The notes under the pieces were generated by a model. The model searched no databases. It saw only the letters and a program-made list of their open reading frames with translations, and had not been told where the DNA came from. A DNA stretch of 64,000 nt from Platynereis dumerilii (lineage: Eukaryota; Annelida; Polychaeta; Phyllodocida; Nereididae). Position numbers and translations under genes: made by a program. Shown here piece by piece: positions 31,323 to 41,692 of this stretch. The stretch is from assembly GCA_026936325.1 (NCBI GenBank), contig JAPTHN010000008.1, positions 17,638,259-17,702,258 of the forward strand. The letters are read 5' to 3'. Each line of letters opens with the position of its first letter. Within the stretch, counting starts at the first letter, position 1.

Positions 31323-32278
31323 CTGAATCTACTGCCATGAGCAGCAGCATGGTCAAGGTACTGCACAGTGGTCATTTGAGGGCTGAATGTCACTTTGTCA
31401 ACCAAGTCCTTGACAAATCTGAGTTGTGTCAACCGCAGAGTAATGTCCTGCCCACATGTAACATTGATGCATCGTTATTATCTTCTGAAACTGCATGTGT
31501 TCCTTCTGTCCCAGATGAAAATCTGCCAGCTGAATTTCCATTTCCAGGTGAAGTTTGTCCGCGTGATGAATTTCCAGCAGTCAGCCGATCAAACTCGTCT
31601 CATGAGCAGCAAGCACTGATACCTGAGAATTTTCCCTTTGATGATGAGCGAAGCTGCCATGATGCTCATAATTCTTCATCAGTTGACTTCACTGTCCAGG
31701 TTGAGGAGAATTTGAAGTTCGCTTGCCAAAATGATGATGATCTATGTGTAGAAAAGTCTGATGCAGAAGTTGTCTGTTGGTTAAGAAACTGCATTCATGC
31801 TTGTACCTGCAGCAATGTTGATAAGATTCTTTTTATTATTACGCTGTTCAGTAAATTATGTGTGAAACCTGCATCTGTGTTCCTTTATTTCATGCTTGAC
31901 TTATACATGGTTACAAGAGCTGTACTTATTGAAGTTCTCTGTGTGCTTCTCTTGATCTTATTTTCGTTTGTGAGCATTCCTGAGTCTCAATTGGTTGCAG
32001 CAGGAATGGTGTTTAGAGAAACTTTGAAAAATCTTGATCCCACAAGTGGTCTTTCTTGGATCTGTGATCCGCCTGATAGTCCTTGGGATCGAGCTGTGAA
32101 ATCATTGGTCAAGTCAACTGAAACATGTATTGACTTCTTTTTGTCCCCAACTGAGTTTCTTATGCTGGTTCTGACAAATCTCATGGATTCTATTCTGAAA
32201 TGGTGGATTGAGTTATGTGTACCAACTCTAGACTTCCAAAGAAAATGGCATATTTCCACTCATAGTCTTAGATCTTGA
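31244..32278 (+). CDS. Second open frame in the BEL/Pao element, function unknown
   Basis: A 344-residue frame between the gag-protease region and the 3' LTR. It is acidic at first and has a hydrophobic stretch around residues 193-245. I recognise no catalytic domain in it. It may be a remnant of the downstream polyprotein or a frame that is open by chance. Confidence 0.35.
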   Translation: MCRVGSHLSLMQGELGICLQGNHPDLTESTAMSSSMVKVLHSGHLRAECHFVNQVLDKSELCQPQSNVLPTCNIDASLLSSETACVPSVPDENLPAEFPFPGEVCPRDEFPAVSRSNSSHEQQALIPENFPFDDERSCHDAHNSSSVDFTVQVEENLKFACQNDDDLCVEKSDAEVVCWLRNCIHACTCSNVDKILFIITLFSKLCVKPASVFLYFMLDLYMVTRAVLIEVLCVLLLILFSFVSIPESQLVAAGMVFRETLKNLDPTSGLSWICDPPDSPWDRAVKSLVKSTETCIDFFLSPTEFLMLVLTNLMDSILKWWIELCVPTLDFQRKWHISTHSLRS

Positions 32279-32564
32279 GATGTGGTGGCTGTTGCTGATA
32301 AGTGGAGGGAGATGGCCAGGTATGCAGAGTCTAACTGATATACAAATCATTCAAATTGAATGACAAAATTTACTTAGCGACTGAAACTACAGTCATTCGT
32401 GCAGTCCAGAGATTGGCTCTACTTGTTCCTGTTGATGATCAATGAATTTTCCACGTGCAGTTTTCTACTCATGTATATACTGTAAAATTGAAAATGTAAA
32501 TACTCAATTGTATGTTTTCATATAATCTATATTTATCCCCATCACAGCAACCTCATCCTCCCGG

Positions 32565-33402
32565 TGTGCTGGTTTGATCATCAGCATTACTGGTTTGATC
32601 GTATATATCATATTGTTTGATCACTTTGTATTACTTTTGTCTGATCTTCCTTTAATTAAAATTTGATTGCTCTGTTGTCTATTGTTTCTTTGTTGTAATG
32701 AGTTTGCTTGTAACAGTCACTCTATTATCTGTGTTTCACACTTTGCTCTGTGTATCTATGACATCTCTGTGAAGCTCACTGTTTTCTGTTACATTTTGTC
32801 AGTTTGTGGACATCTGTATGTCTTTCACACTTTATTGTTACAACTCAACATGCTAAATATCCTGCACAAATTGTCATTCTTCATTTTTAACTGAACAAGA
32901 AAGCTTCTCTTCATTCCATCTGCTAAAATGTAAGTTGATTTAATTTATATTGCTGTGATGTGGGATAAAATATGAATTTGTTGTATTTAAAGTATTTGTA
33001 GATTTTGTATACATTTTAATTGCTTTAAACTAGCAAAGGCATTGTACTATCAGTGTAACTATTATTTATACAATTTATTATTTGAAATTACAGTTGCTGT
33101 TAGACTGTATCTGTAGCTGTATGCGATCTGTATCTGCATCTGTATCATTGGTGTTGGAGCCCTGAAGGCATTGAGATTGTGAGTTAAACTATAAACTTGA
33201 TGCATTTATCTTGCTCACATTTTCATACTGATTCTTATAATGTCTACAGGGTGTTTATATGTTGTTTCCTTTATTTCTAGGGAACTCTCTTCAACTATTC
33301 TTCGACTATTTTTCGACTATTATTTGCTTACTTCTGCTGACACATCTGAATAAACGTTTGAAAGAGTACCAACATGTCTGTCATCACTCCCTCACCAATA
33401 AA
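32565..33402 (+). repeat. 3' LTR of the BEL/Pao element
   Basis: 838 bp, matching 27786-28623 almost throughout. It is followed immediately by the second copy of the ATGTA target duplication. Confidence 0.92.
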
Positions 33403-34028
33403 ATGTATATGAAAATGGCAGAAATAGAAGCTGGCCTCACTTGGCAGCCTAAAACATGTTTATCATATTTTACAATTCATCCTTCATAGCTTCTAAAATC
33501 GGCTTGTTCTTCTCAATTATTATGTTTAGTTTATCCATACAACTCAAAAATAAAGTATTTTACCCTTTCACACTCTCCGGCTGCCTCCAAATAACTTCCT
33601 ACCTTTACCTACTATCAACTATCTTTTAAAATTACATTAAATTCACCTTTACAAAACACTAATTCAAAATCCATCACCCCTATTTTGTTTAATTTCTTGG
33701 ATGCTATGCCCCTTGCTAATTGCAATTTCACTGCTAGCTGCCTTAATAGAGTTCTAAAATATGAGATATGGTTGTGATAAGGAGTCGAAGGTAGTTGTGA
33801 GGACATTTTTTTGGTGGAAAGAAGAAATACATGTTGGACGATACGGACCAAGTGTTGGTGAAATCTAGGTCTACATAAGTTGAGATAGCCTGCAGGCGTC
33901 ACAGATGAGTTTTATATGTGGTGCTGTTGTAGCTCTGCATGCACCACAGGGCCTCACAAGTACTGATGGGAATTTACCTAGAGCCCTAATGCTGACCCAG
34001 AAGACATAACACTAAGAACGGTATTATG

Positions 34029-34185
34029 ATAAAACTCAATGGGAGTGTGGTTCAAAGCAATGAACCTCATGAATGTCAGGTCGCGGAAGAATACAACACG
34101 AGTCCGAAGGACGAGTGTTTATTCTGCAGCAGACCTGACATGAGTGAGGTTCATTGCTTTGAACCACACTCCCATTGAGTTTTAT
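34029..34185. repeat. 157-bp near-palindromic hairpin
   Basis: The sequence from ataaaactcaatgggagtg to cactcccattgagttttat folds back on itself with roughly 55-bp arms; the centre (gagtccgaaggac) is also partly self-complementary. It is followed by tatatcccacaa, whose inverse (gtgggatata) occurs near 34436, so the whole insert may be about 34018-34445. It interrupts unit M1 within a region that is continuous in units M2 and M3. Confidence 0.7.
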
Positions 34186-37100
34186 TTATATCCCACAATA
34201 AAAATAAACCTCCAGGAAAAAAAAAGAGTGATTTCATACGGAACTATTTTGTTTGAATGGATCCAAAAATATCCCTAGCAACCACACTGACCAATCATAG
34301 CCTCAAAACATTGTGACATCATCATTTTACTGTCTATTGTTTACAGAGCAACATCGGGACTTCTTCCATGCGGTTCACAACGATGAACCACATGGTGTGA
34401 ATCACATGGTATTTTGCCAGAACTACACTGCCTTTTGTGGGATATATCTTTTCCTCATTATGCGCCAGACATAAAACACCACTGGCTTGTCATGAAAAGG
34501 AATGAACCTGCATCTGCAGATGTCATACCCTTCCCCTTTCTAGAAACTTACGGCATAGGCCGCATGAATATAATAGGTCTACATACGTATTGTGACAAAA
34601 TAATTTCTGATTTTAAAACTTGGTGGGCCGGCTAGTTTTGGAATCATTATATTCATTTGAAAATACTATGGAAATTCTGTGCTAATGAATTTTAAATGAT
34701 TAACTTATTTCATTTTCTGAAATAGTAGATGTATGTGACTTTGTATGGGAGTTCTAGTGTTTCACTTTGGCTCAGAAACAGTGTCTGTAGTCAGATGTAT
34801 CCTCTGCACATGCGCCTAAAAGGAATATTTATGGTAACTTTCAGCCATATTTGTACACGTGGTATCCTGAGGAACTGCAATATTTATAGAATCATACCTT
34901 TTTGTTCATGACACATATTATATTTTTGTTCAGAATACATAAAATAGCAGCACATAATTGTGCTTGGCTGTAGTCTGCTCTGGTGGAAATATAAATGGAT
35001 GTTGTAGAGATAGAAGCAGAATTTAGGCAAATAAAGTTATTCACAGACTGTTGCCATGTGTAATCCAATAACACAAAAAAGAGGTCTGCCACTTTGAGTA
35101 TGACAGCTTCTGCGTGATATATTTTTAAAAAGTATGATGAAATGATATTTGAAGATTTCATACAATTATGTGCGGATGCCAAATAAGTTGCTTCCAGACT
35201 TCGATTTGAATGATTCTCAGCATGATATATAATGTGAAGTTTACTTCAGAAACACAAAATGTCAAGCAAATCAAAAGTCAAAATGTATTACTTGAAGTAT
35301 TATTCTCTCAGAACTTCTGTCAAAGTAAATGCACAGTATTTCTCCAAGCATGCAGATGCCCACACATGCCCCAACACGTTCATGCAATTCCATGCCTTTG
35401 CATTACCTCTTACTTGCATTCACTTGCACTAAAATGGTAACAGTTTATTTCTACAGATAAATTAAGATATTTAAATCAACATTGCATTCATCAGGCACAT
35501 GGCAATAACCTTACTTCAAAAAGTATATTTTTGGGTTGTACTGCATGTGGAATAATTTGCTCTCTTTGGCCTTTATGTACGTATATTTATCTGACCCAAT
35601 ATCGCAGACAATGATAGTTCTGAACTTTGCGGACAATATTATCTTTCCTGGAAAAAATATGCATTGAGGATAAAAACGGAATATAAAACGATTCTCGGAT
35701 TGAAGCCAGACACATTTCCAAGAGCTCAAAAAGCACTTTGTCATTTTGAATTTGAGCTGCTGACATGATATTTTTGAGAAGTTCACAATGAGCCTTGCAC
35801 CAAATGTCATGAGATGTAATGTCACTTATGGACACAACCTGACTGAGATGCTGCCTATAAACAGAAGAATTGCTTCACAAATAGAATCTAATTCTTGCAT
35901 ATAAATGATAACTTCCAAACGCACTGCATTCAGGCCTAACTAACTATAGGCCTACACCAGCCCCTGATATTAATATATATAATAATATTGCATCAATATA
36001 AAAGAATCCCTGAAATACTGAACAGGCAGGCTAAGATAATATTGTGCATGAAGACACACAATTATGCAGATCTGGGGATTTGAGTCCATTTTTTCATGAC
36101 TTATGGCAGGTGTATATGAAAACAGCAGAAATAGAAGATACACTCACTTGGCAGCCTAAAACATGTTTACCATATCTAATAATAATAATTTACACTTCAC
36201 AACTTCTAAATCCAGCTTGCTCTTATCCATTTTTATGCTTGGTTTACATGTATAGATAGTCCAAACCTATTTTGTTTCTTTTGCTTACAATAGGAACATG
36301 TTGAAGAAGAGTTGGTGAAATGTAGACCTAGGTAAGCTGAGATAATCTGCATGCGCCACAGATGAGTTTTACTTGTGACATATCTCATGTCATTCTATCA
36401 ATATGTGGTGCTGTTGTAGCTCTTCATGCACCACAGAGTCGCACAAGTACTGATGGAAATTAATCTTGAGCCCTAAAACTGACCCAGAAGACATACAGTG
36501 TAACACTAAGAACAATTTTTTTTCCACGTTATGCGCCAAACATAAAAGACAACTTGTGTGCATGAATACGAATGAATCCGCGTCTGCACAGTGCCATACC
36601 CTTCCTTTCCATATAAAATATATATATATACAGCACATTCTAGAAACCTGTGGAATCAGCTGCAGGAACATAATCGACCTACATAATGTGACAAATTTCT
36701 GATTTACAAAAACTTGTCGGGTCGGCTAGTTTTGGAATCATTATATTAGATATTATAGAAATTTTGTGCAGACAAATCTTTACAGATGATTTCATATTTG
36801 TAGACTTTTCTGAAATAACAAAATATTTTTCAAAATTTCTGGTCTGACATCAGAAAATCCTGCCAGGTGATTGGTCAAGTTGCCCATTGCGTGTCACTTT
36901 TTTTCAGCTTGCTTCAAGCAAGTGATGTTTGCAGGAAAAATTATGTCATAATTTTTACCAATAGTATACAGCAAAGGCCAACTTGGTATTATGGCAGTTG
37001 TTCACACACGTCAAACTGCAATCCACATGAATTCTTTCACTTCTTCATAAACTGTTGTATTTCACAATCCTGTGTACATCTGTTGATTGTTTCAATGTAT

Positions 37101-37194
37101 ATTAAATCAGTTTCAAGCTGACTCTGAATGGCTTCACATCTATTTACACTAAATTATCATGCCTTGACCAAAAGCATTGTCTGTGACATCAGTA

Positions 37195-37469
37195 AGGGAC
37201 TATTCAGAATTTATGACTGGGTCGAGTTTTACCTGAGTGGGTGCTACATGCCTCACACATGTTTGAAGGGGGGTACTTGTTACTGACAACATGCTTAAAG
37301 GGGGTATGAAATTTTGATAAAAGAAAAGGGGACATACTAAAAATCCACATGGAATGTATGAGAGGTACAAATAAGCATGAAATCAAAGGGGGTATACATT
37401 TTGACAGAAAGTTCAACAAAACTCCCTCCCTTCCCCCACCCCCAGAATCATAAATTCTGAATGGTCCCT
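37195..37469. mobile_element. MITE-like element Z
   Basis: It begins AGGGACTATTCAGAATTTAT and ends with the inverse ATAAATTCTGAATGGTCCCT, so the inverted ends are about 22 bp with one mismatch. The interior has regularly spaced GGGGG blocks (ggggggtac, gggggtatg, gggggtata). A fragment of the family lies near 11735-11822. Target duplication unclear. Confidence 0.65.
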
Positions 37470-37531
37470 GAGCCTGAGGCTCAGACAGGATGGAGGCCCA
37501 GTGATGTGGCCAATATTAATAAGAAAATCAC

Positions 37532-37610
37532 AGGGGGGAATCAGATCAGCGACCCCGCGATTTGTGGCCCATTGTCCTGTCGTCTGAGCTGAGCTCCTCC
37601 TCTGATAACA
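37532..37610 (-). repeat. tRNA-SINE-like fragment
   Basis: On the minus strand 'gagctcagctcagacgacag' resembles an A-box region and 'ggggtcgctgatctgattcc' a weak B box. It is similar to 25308-25372. Short and worn. Confidence 0.35.
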
Positions 37611-38044
37611 TTCACAATTAAATTATACATGTTTATTTTCTGTATAAACAGTCATTGCATGGATCACCTGATCCTAATCGTCTGAATGCAGTATTTGACT
37701 TGCAGAATGTGTGTACTAAAATGTGTGAAACACAAACTGAAACTCTCACTTGAAACTGCTAAAGTCAGTCCCTATTAGGAGATCAATGGCTTAAAATGCC
37801 ATGGTCACCCATGTAAAACGCTATGTCACTTTTCAGGAGAGAGTCGTGTCATACTTTCTCTCAACCAATGAAAATTGCAAGAAAAATGATGTATTTTCTA
37901 CCTCAAATGTCTACAAATATGAAATCATCTGTAATGATTTTCGAATATTGATTAATTATATTATCTGAAATTGTAGAAGTATGTGACTGTGTATGGGACT
38001 TTTAGTCTTTCTCCTTGACTTAAATAGAGTATTCATAGTAAGAT

Positions 38045-38945
38045 GTAGAGTAGCGCGGGGCATGCAGCCCCCCTTAACTTCGAGATGCAATTTGACCTAC
38101 TTTTTGTGGTCGATTATTTGAATGCTTATGCTGTCAGGAAGGGATCACTTGACTCTACTTATAACTAGTGAAACGAATGTCTACCAATTTTAATAAAGGA
38201 GTTACGGCCCTTTTCGTAAAAAAATTAAAATGACCTTCTTACCCCCCCCCCATCGGGCAAGAAGCCCCCCTATTATAATCCTATGGCAATTTTTTTTGCG
38301 AGCACATTCAGCTTGAAAGTTATTTCTTGGGGTTCTTCTATCATTTTTAAGGCATTCTATTCACTTTTTCTGAATTTCAGAATTTTTCTGTTCATGCATT
38401 TTTTTTTTTTTTTTTTTTTGCCCTTTTTCAATTTCGGCCAAAATTTTTTCTATTTCAATTAGCTATTCTATCAAGATTTAAGGTAAAGTAAACATTATTA
38501 AATGGTTCCGGAAGCAGCTTCGAGGGCTCAGTGAAGGGGGCCCCATGCCCCATACCATGTGGGACCTCTCGCCCCAAACCCACATATTTTAATTTGACCT
38601 CTATATTTTGAGCTAAAATGCAAAAAACATGATCCAAATCATATTTATGTGATGGTCATAAAGTGAAGCAATGCAGATATCCATTATACTTTTAAAAATT
38701 TCCAAAGTTATTTCTGACAACCACTTCCAAAGAGTTAATCAAAGTTACAAAAACCATGCACCTTTTTTTGTTTCTTTAATTATGACTATGGTTTGGTGCT
38801 GAATGCCTTGAAAATTTGTGACGTCACCTAAAACGCCACTAGCTTTAATCCTATCAATAAGAAAAAGCACCAAAAATGTAAGTTTAGATATAACCCTGGG
38901 GGGGCTTCTCACCTAACCCGGGCTTCTTGCCCCGACCCACTCTAC
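38045..38945. mobile_element. TIR element O
   Basis: The inverted ends are GTAGAGTAGCGCGGGGCA and the inverse of GTAGAGTGGGTCGGGGCA, 901 bp apart. The motif 'gggcaagaagcccc' or its complement occurs at both ends and again inside near 38255. A T run of about 21 lies at 38399-38419. No coding capacity. It interrupts unit M2 at a point that is continuous in M1 and M3. Confidence 0.7.
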
Positions 38946-39829
38946 AGTGTGCATGTGCCTAAAAGGAATACTTATGGCAACTTTCAGCCATATTTGTAGT
39001 GTGATATCCTGAGGAACTACAATATTCATAGAATCATACCTTTTTGTTCATGACATATATTCTATTTTTGTTCAGAGCACAGAACAAAGTAGCGAATAAT
39101 TGTGTTTTGCTACTGTCTGTTCTTGAAGAAAAATAAATGTATGCAATGGAGATAAAAGTAGAATGTATGCATATAAAGTTATTCACAGACTGTTGCCAGG
39201 CCCAATCCAATAACAGAAAAGAGCACTGCAATTTTGAATTTGTTAGCTGTCCGTGTGATATTGTTTTAAAAACGTATAATTGAATGATATGTGAAGATGT
39301 CATACAAGTATGTGCGGATACCAAATAAGTTGGTTCCAGACTTCCGAAAATATTTCAGTTTTGAAATAATTCTAAAAAATCAGTTGTGGAGACTTGGCCA
39401 CTATAATCATTGATCGACTAAGTCTTCTCATCAATCATCATCACACAGCGATCACCAATACCAAAGCATGCTACTGCATGGGAACCTTGGACAATGTTCC
39501 TCTCGTCTCTGCCCACGGATGCCGTTCTATGCCTGCCCTGAGCTATTTCATTTTGGGAGGCTTACCACCAATTTCATGCCTGCATTGCAATGCATGACTG
39601 AGAGCAATCAGAGCAACAGCAGCAACCACGACCTCACAGCCAGACTGATTGGTAGCACAAACAACCAACAAGCACCTTTAACCATTAGGCCACGGGGAAC
39701 TCTATTTGCTACTTTGGCCCTATAGAGAGTGTATCTGTTTCCTTATTGTCCAGTATAAAGCAGACAATAATTGATGCATGTCTGTAAACATCTATATAGC
39801 CTTGAAAATGACATTGGTTTGACAATGGT

Positions 39830-40395
39830 AACTGGTGTCATATTTTGGCAATTGAGCTTTGAAAATCAAGATAATTGCATGCATTTTCGTCCTGTTGACT
39901 TAGGCCATTTGGACTTAGGTCAATTTTGTTATCACTAATTTTAGTGGATATTACCAATATTTTTCGGTCATAATTGTGAGTATTAATTTTATTGAAGTTG
40001 TTTCCCCGCATTTCATTTATAAATTTATGGAGAATTGCTTAATAACACAGCTACACCACAAAAGAATTTTGGCCTAAGTCATTTTTTTAAAAAAAAATTT
40101 GGCCTAAGTCAGTTTTTGGCTGTTTACCAAAAATTGCCAAAAATGACTTAGGCCAATTTTGCTTTAGGCTGACAATTTGAAAAGTGGTTTTCATTTGACG
40201 CTCCTAAAATTAGTGCAAAAACAGCCTCAACCTTGTCTCCTTTAATATTTTTTCTAAGAAAAACGATTTAAGATAATGAGCTAAAATTTGGCACACATCC
40301 TTTAAACTATTATAGGTTTATTTTAGAATTTTTTCAGACAAATCTGAGGGGGTCGAGTGGGAAGATTTTTGGAAATTTGTTGAATTGTCATGGAA
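39830..40395. repeat. Insert in unit M2 with repeated GGCCTAAGTCA motif
   Basis: The motif ggcctaagtca or its complement occurs at 39897, 40071, 40101 and 40144, and a variant at 39912. The two orientations allow several hairpins. This stretch is absent from units M1 and M3. No gene. Confidence 0.55.
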
Positions 40396-41692
40396 TGACC
40401 CAATAACGTTACTTAAAAAAACCCATTTTTGGGTTGTACTATATGTGGCATAATTTGCTCTCTTTTGCCTTTATAAATGTACATATATTTATTTGACCAA
40501 ATATAACAGACAATGATTGTTGCAAACTTTGCTGACAAAATTATCTTTCTGTGAGAAAGTATGCATCGAGGATAAAAACGGAACATAAAACGATTCTCGG
40601 ATTGAAGCCAGACACATTTCCAAGACCTCATAAAGGACTTTGTCATTAAGAATTTGAGCTGCTGACATGGTATTTTTTAGAAGTTCACAATGAGCCTTGC
40701 ATCAAAATTTCATCAGATGTAAGGTCACTTATCAACACCACCTGACTGAGCTGTTGCCTGTGAATAGAAGAATTGCTTCACAAAAACAATTAAATTTTTG
40801 ATATTAACTTCCGAATTCATGCACTGCAGGTGGGCCTTTGTAACTGTATAGGCCTACGCCAGGGGCGGACTGGCCCTATGGGCCAGAGGGCAGTGCCCTG
40901 GGGCCCACCACCCAAGGGGGGCCCACCAGCAACCTTTAAAAATCTGTTTTATCATAAACAATATAAAAGAGGTCAAAATCGAATTCCGGGCCAAATAAAT
41001 ATAAAAAAATCTCCAATTAAAACTTGACAAGCATAATTAACATATATATATAAACTTTTATTATGACAAACCGAATATCAAAAAAGATACATGTGTCATC
41101 AATATCAAAATACAAAGCAAAATCAAAGTCTACACTAATCTACAGAAAGCTAAAAACAAGGTTAAGTATAATGTTATTATTACAATACTGGTCCCAGTTC
41201 TAGTGATTAAACTTGTAAATGTCCGATGTTTTTAAAGAGTGTCCAATATCAGTTTAGATTTTCAAGTAAAAGATAATTTTAAAAATGTCAATATAAATTT
41301 AATATAATAAAGTCCTTAAAACATTATACAAAAATATATCGGATGGACCAGCAGCAACTGCTTAAAGGCCCTCCAACATAGAAATGAGTGCTGTTGATAT
41401 TCCTAAACAAAAACTACATCTAGTTAGCAACATACATATCATTCACACATTATAATAAGGTATACAACTGTTAGTAAAAATTTAATATATACTCTGAAGA
41501 AAATTCCCACACATATCTAGCATTCAAACATATATTTAGTACAGAGATTCATTTTGCAAACTTTAACTTGGAATGAAGAGTCAGTTGTCCAAAATTGGGT
41601 TCGGAAAATTACTACTCACTATAGGGAGGCGCAACTAGACAGCTAAAAATACACAGTAGGGTATTGAGTTATCATTAATTTTTTAGCAACAC

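Larger units (their letters stand above)
27786..33402 (+). mobile_element. BEL/Pao LTR retrotransposon, incomplete
   Basis: Two long terminal repeats of equal length (838 bp) bound the element, and the 5-bp duplication ATGTA flanks it (27781-27785 and 33403-33407). The LTRs differ at only a handful of positions, so the insertion is young. Between them are a long gag-protease frame and a shorter second open frame. Reverse transcriptase, RNase H and integrase regions are not seen, so the element is broken or a non-autonomous form, with at least one large break. It sits inside unit M1 of the tandem array. Confidence 0.92.
26990..35945 (+). repeat. Array unit M1
   Basis: This unit contains the BEL/Pao element (27786-33402) and a hairpin element near 34029-34185 with its flanking 250 bp. 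Unit sequence resumes directly after the 5-bp target duplication of the BEL element at 33403. Compared with unit 3 it lacks the internal 310-bp duplication. Confidence 0.8.
36782..37932. mobile_element. TIR element Y inside unit M2
   Basis: A perfect 24-bp inverted repeat bounds it: acagatgatttcatatttg... at 36782-36805 and its complement at 37909-37932. It is 1151 bp long, non-coding, and holds element Z (37195-37469) and a SINE-like piece (37532-37610). The uninterrupted site is visible in units M1 and M3. Target duplication not resolved. Confidence 0.7.
35946..40850 (+). repeat. Array unit M2
   Basis: This unit lacks about 0.9 kb near its start relative to unit M3 (between the 'ctggggatttg' block and 'gtgtatatgaaaac'). 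It carries insertions at 36782-37932, 38045-38945 and about 39830-40395. Between insertions the unit's blocks keep their order. Confidence 0.75.

Noticed and set aside
31244-32278. Second frame of the BEL/Pao element as an envelope-like gene because of its hydrophobic stretch
   Set aside because: No signal peptide, cysteine pattern or family motif supports this; left as unknown.
34892-35182. 96-codon minus-strand frame followed by a donor-like gtatga, also open at 39034-39324
   Set aside because: Substitutions are spread without codon bias and the copy in unit M3 is broken; no domain is recognised.
35587-35835. Minus-strand frame CKAHCELLKN... conserved as an open frame in units M1 and M2 and partly M3; looked like an exon
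   Set aside because: Most differences between the M1 and M2 copies change the amino acid and the M3 copy is interrupted, so there is no sign of protein-level selection. It is best read as similar repeated DNA.
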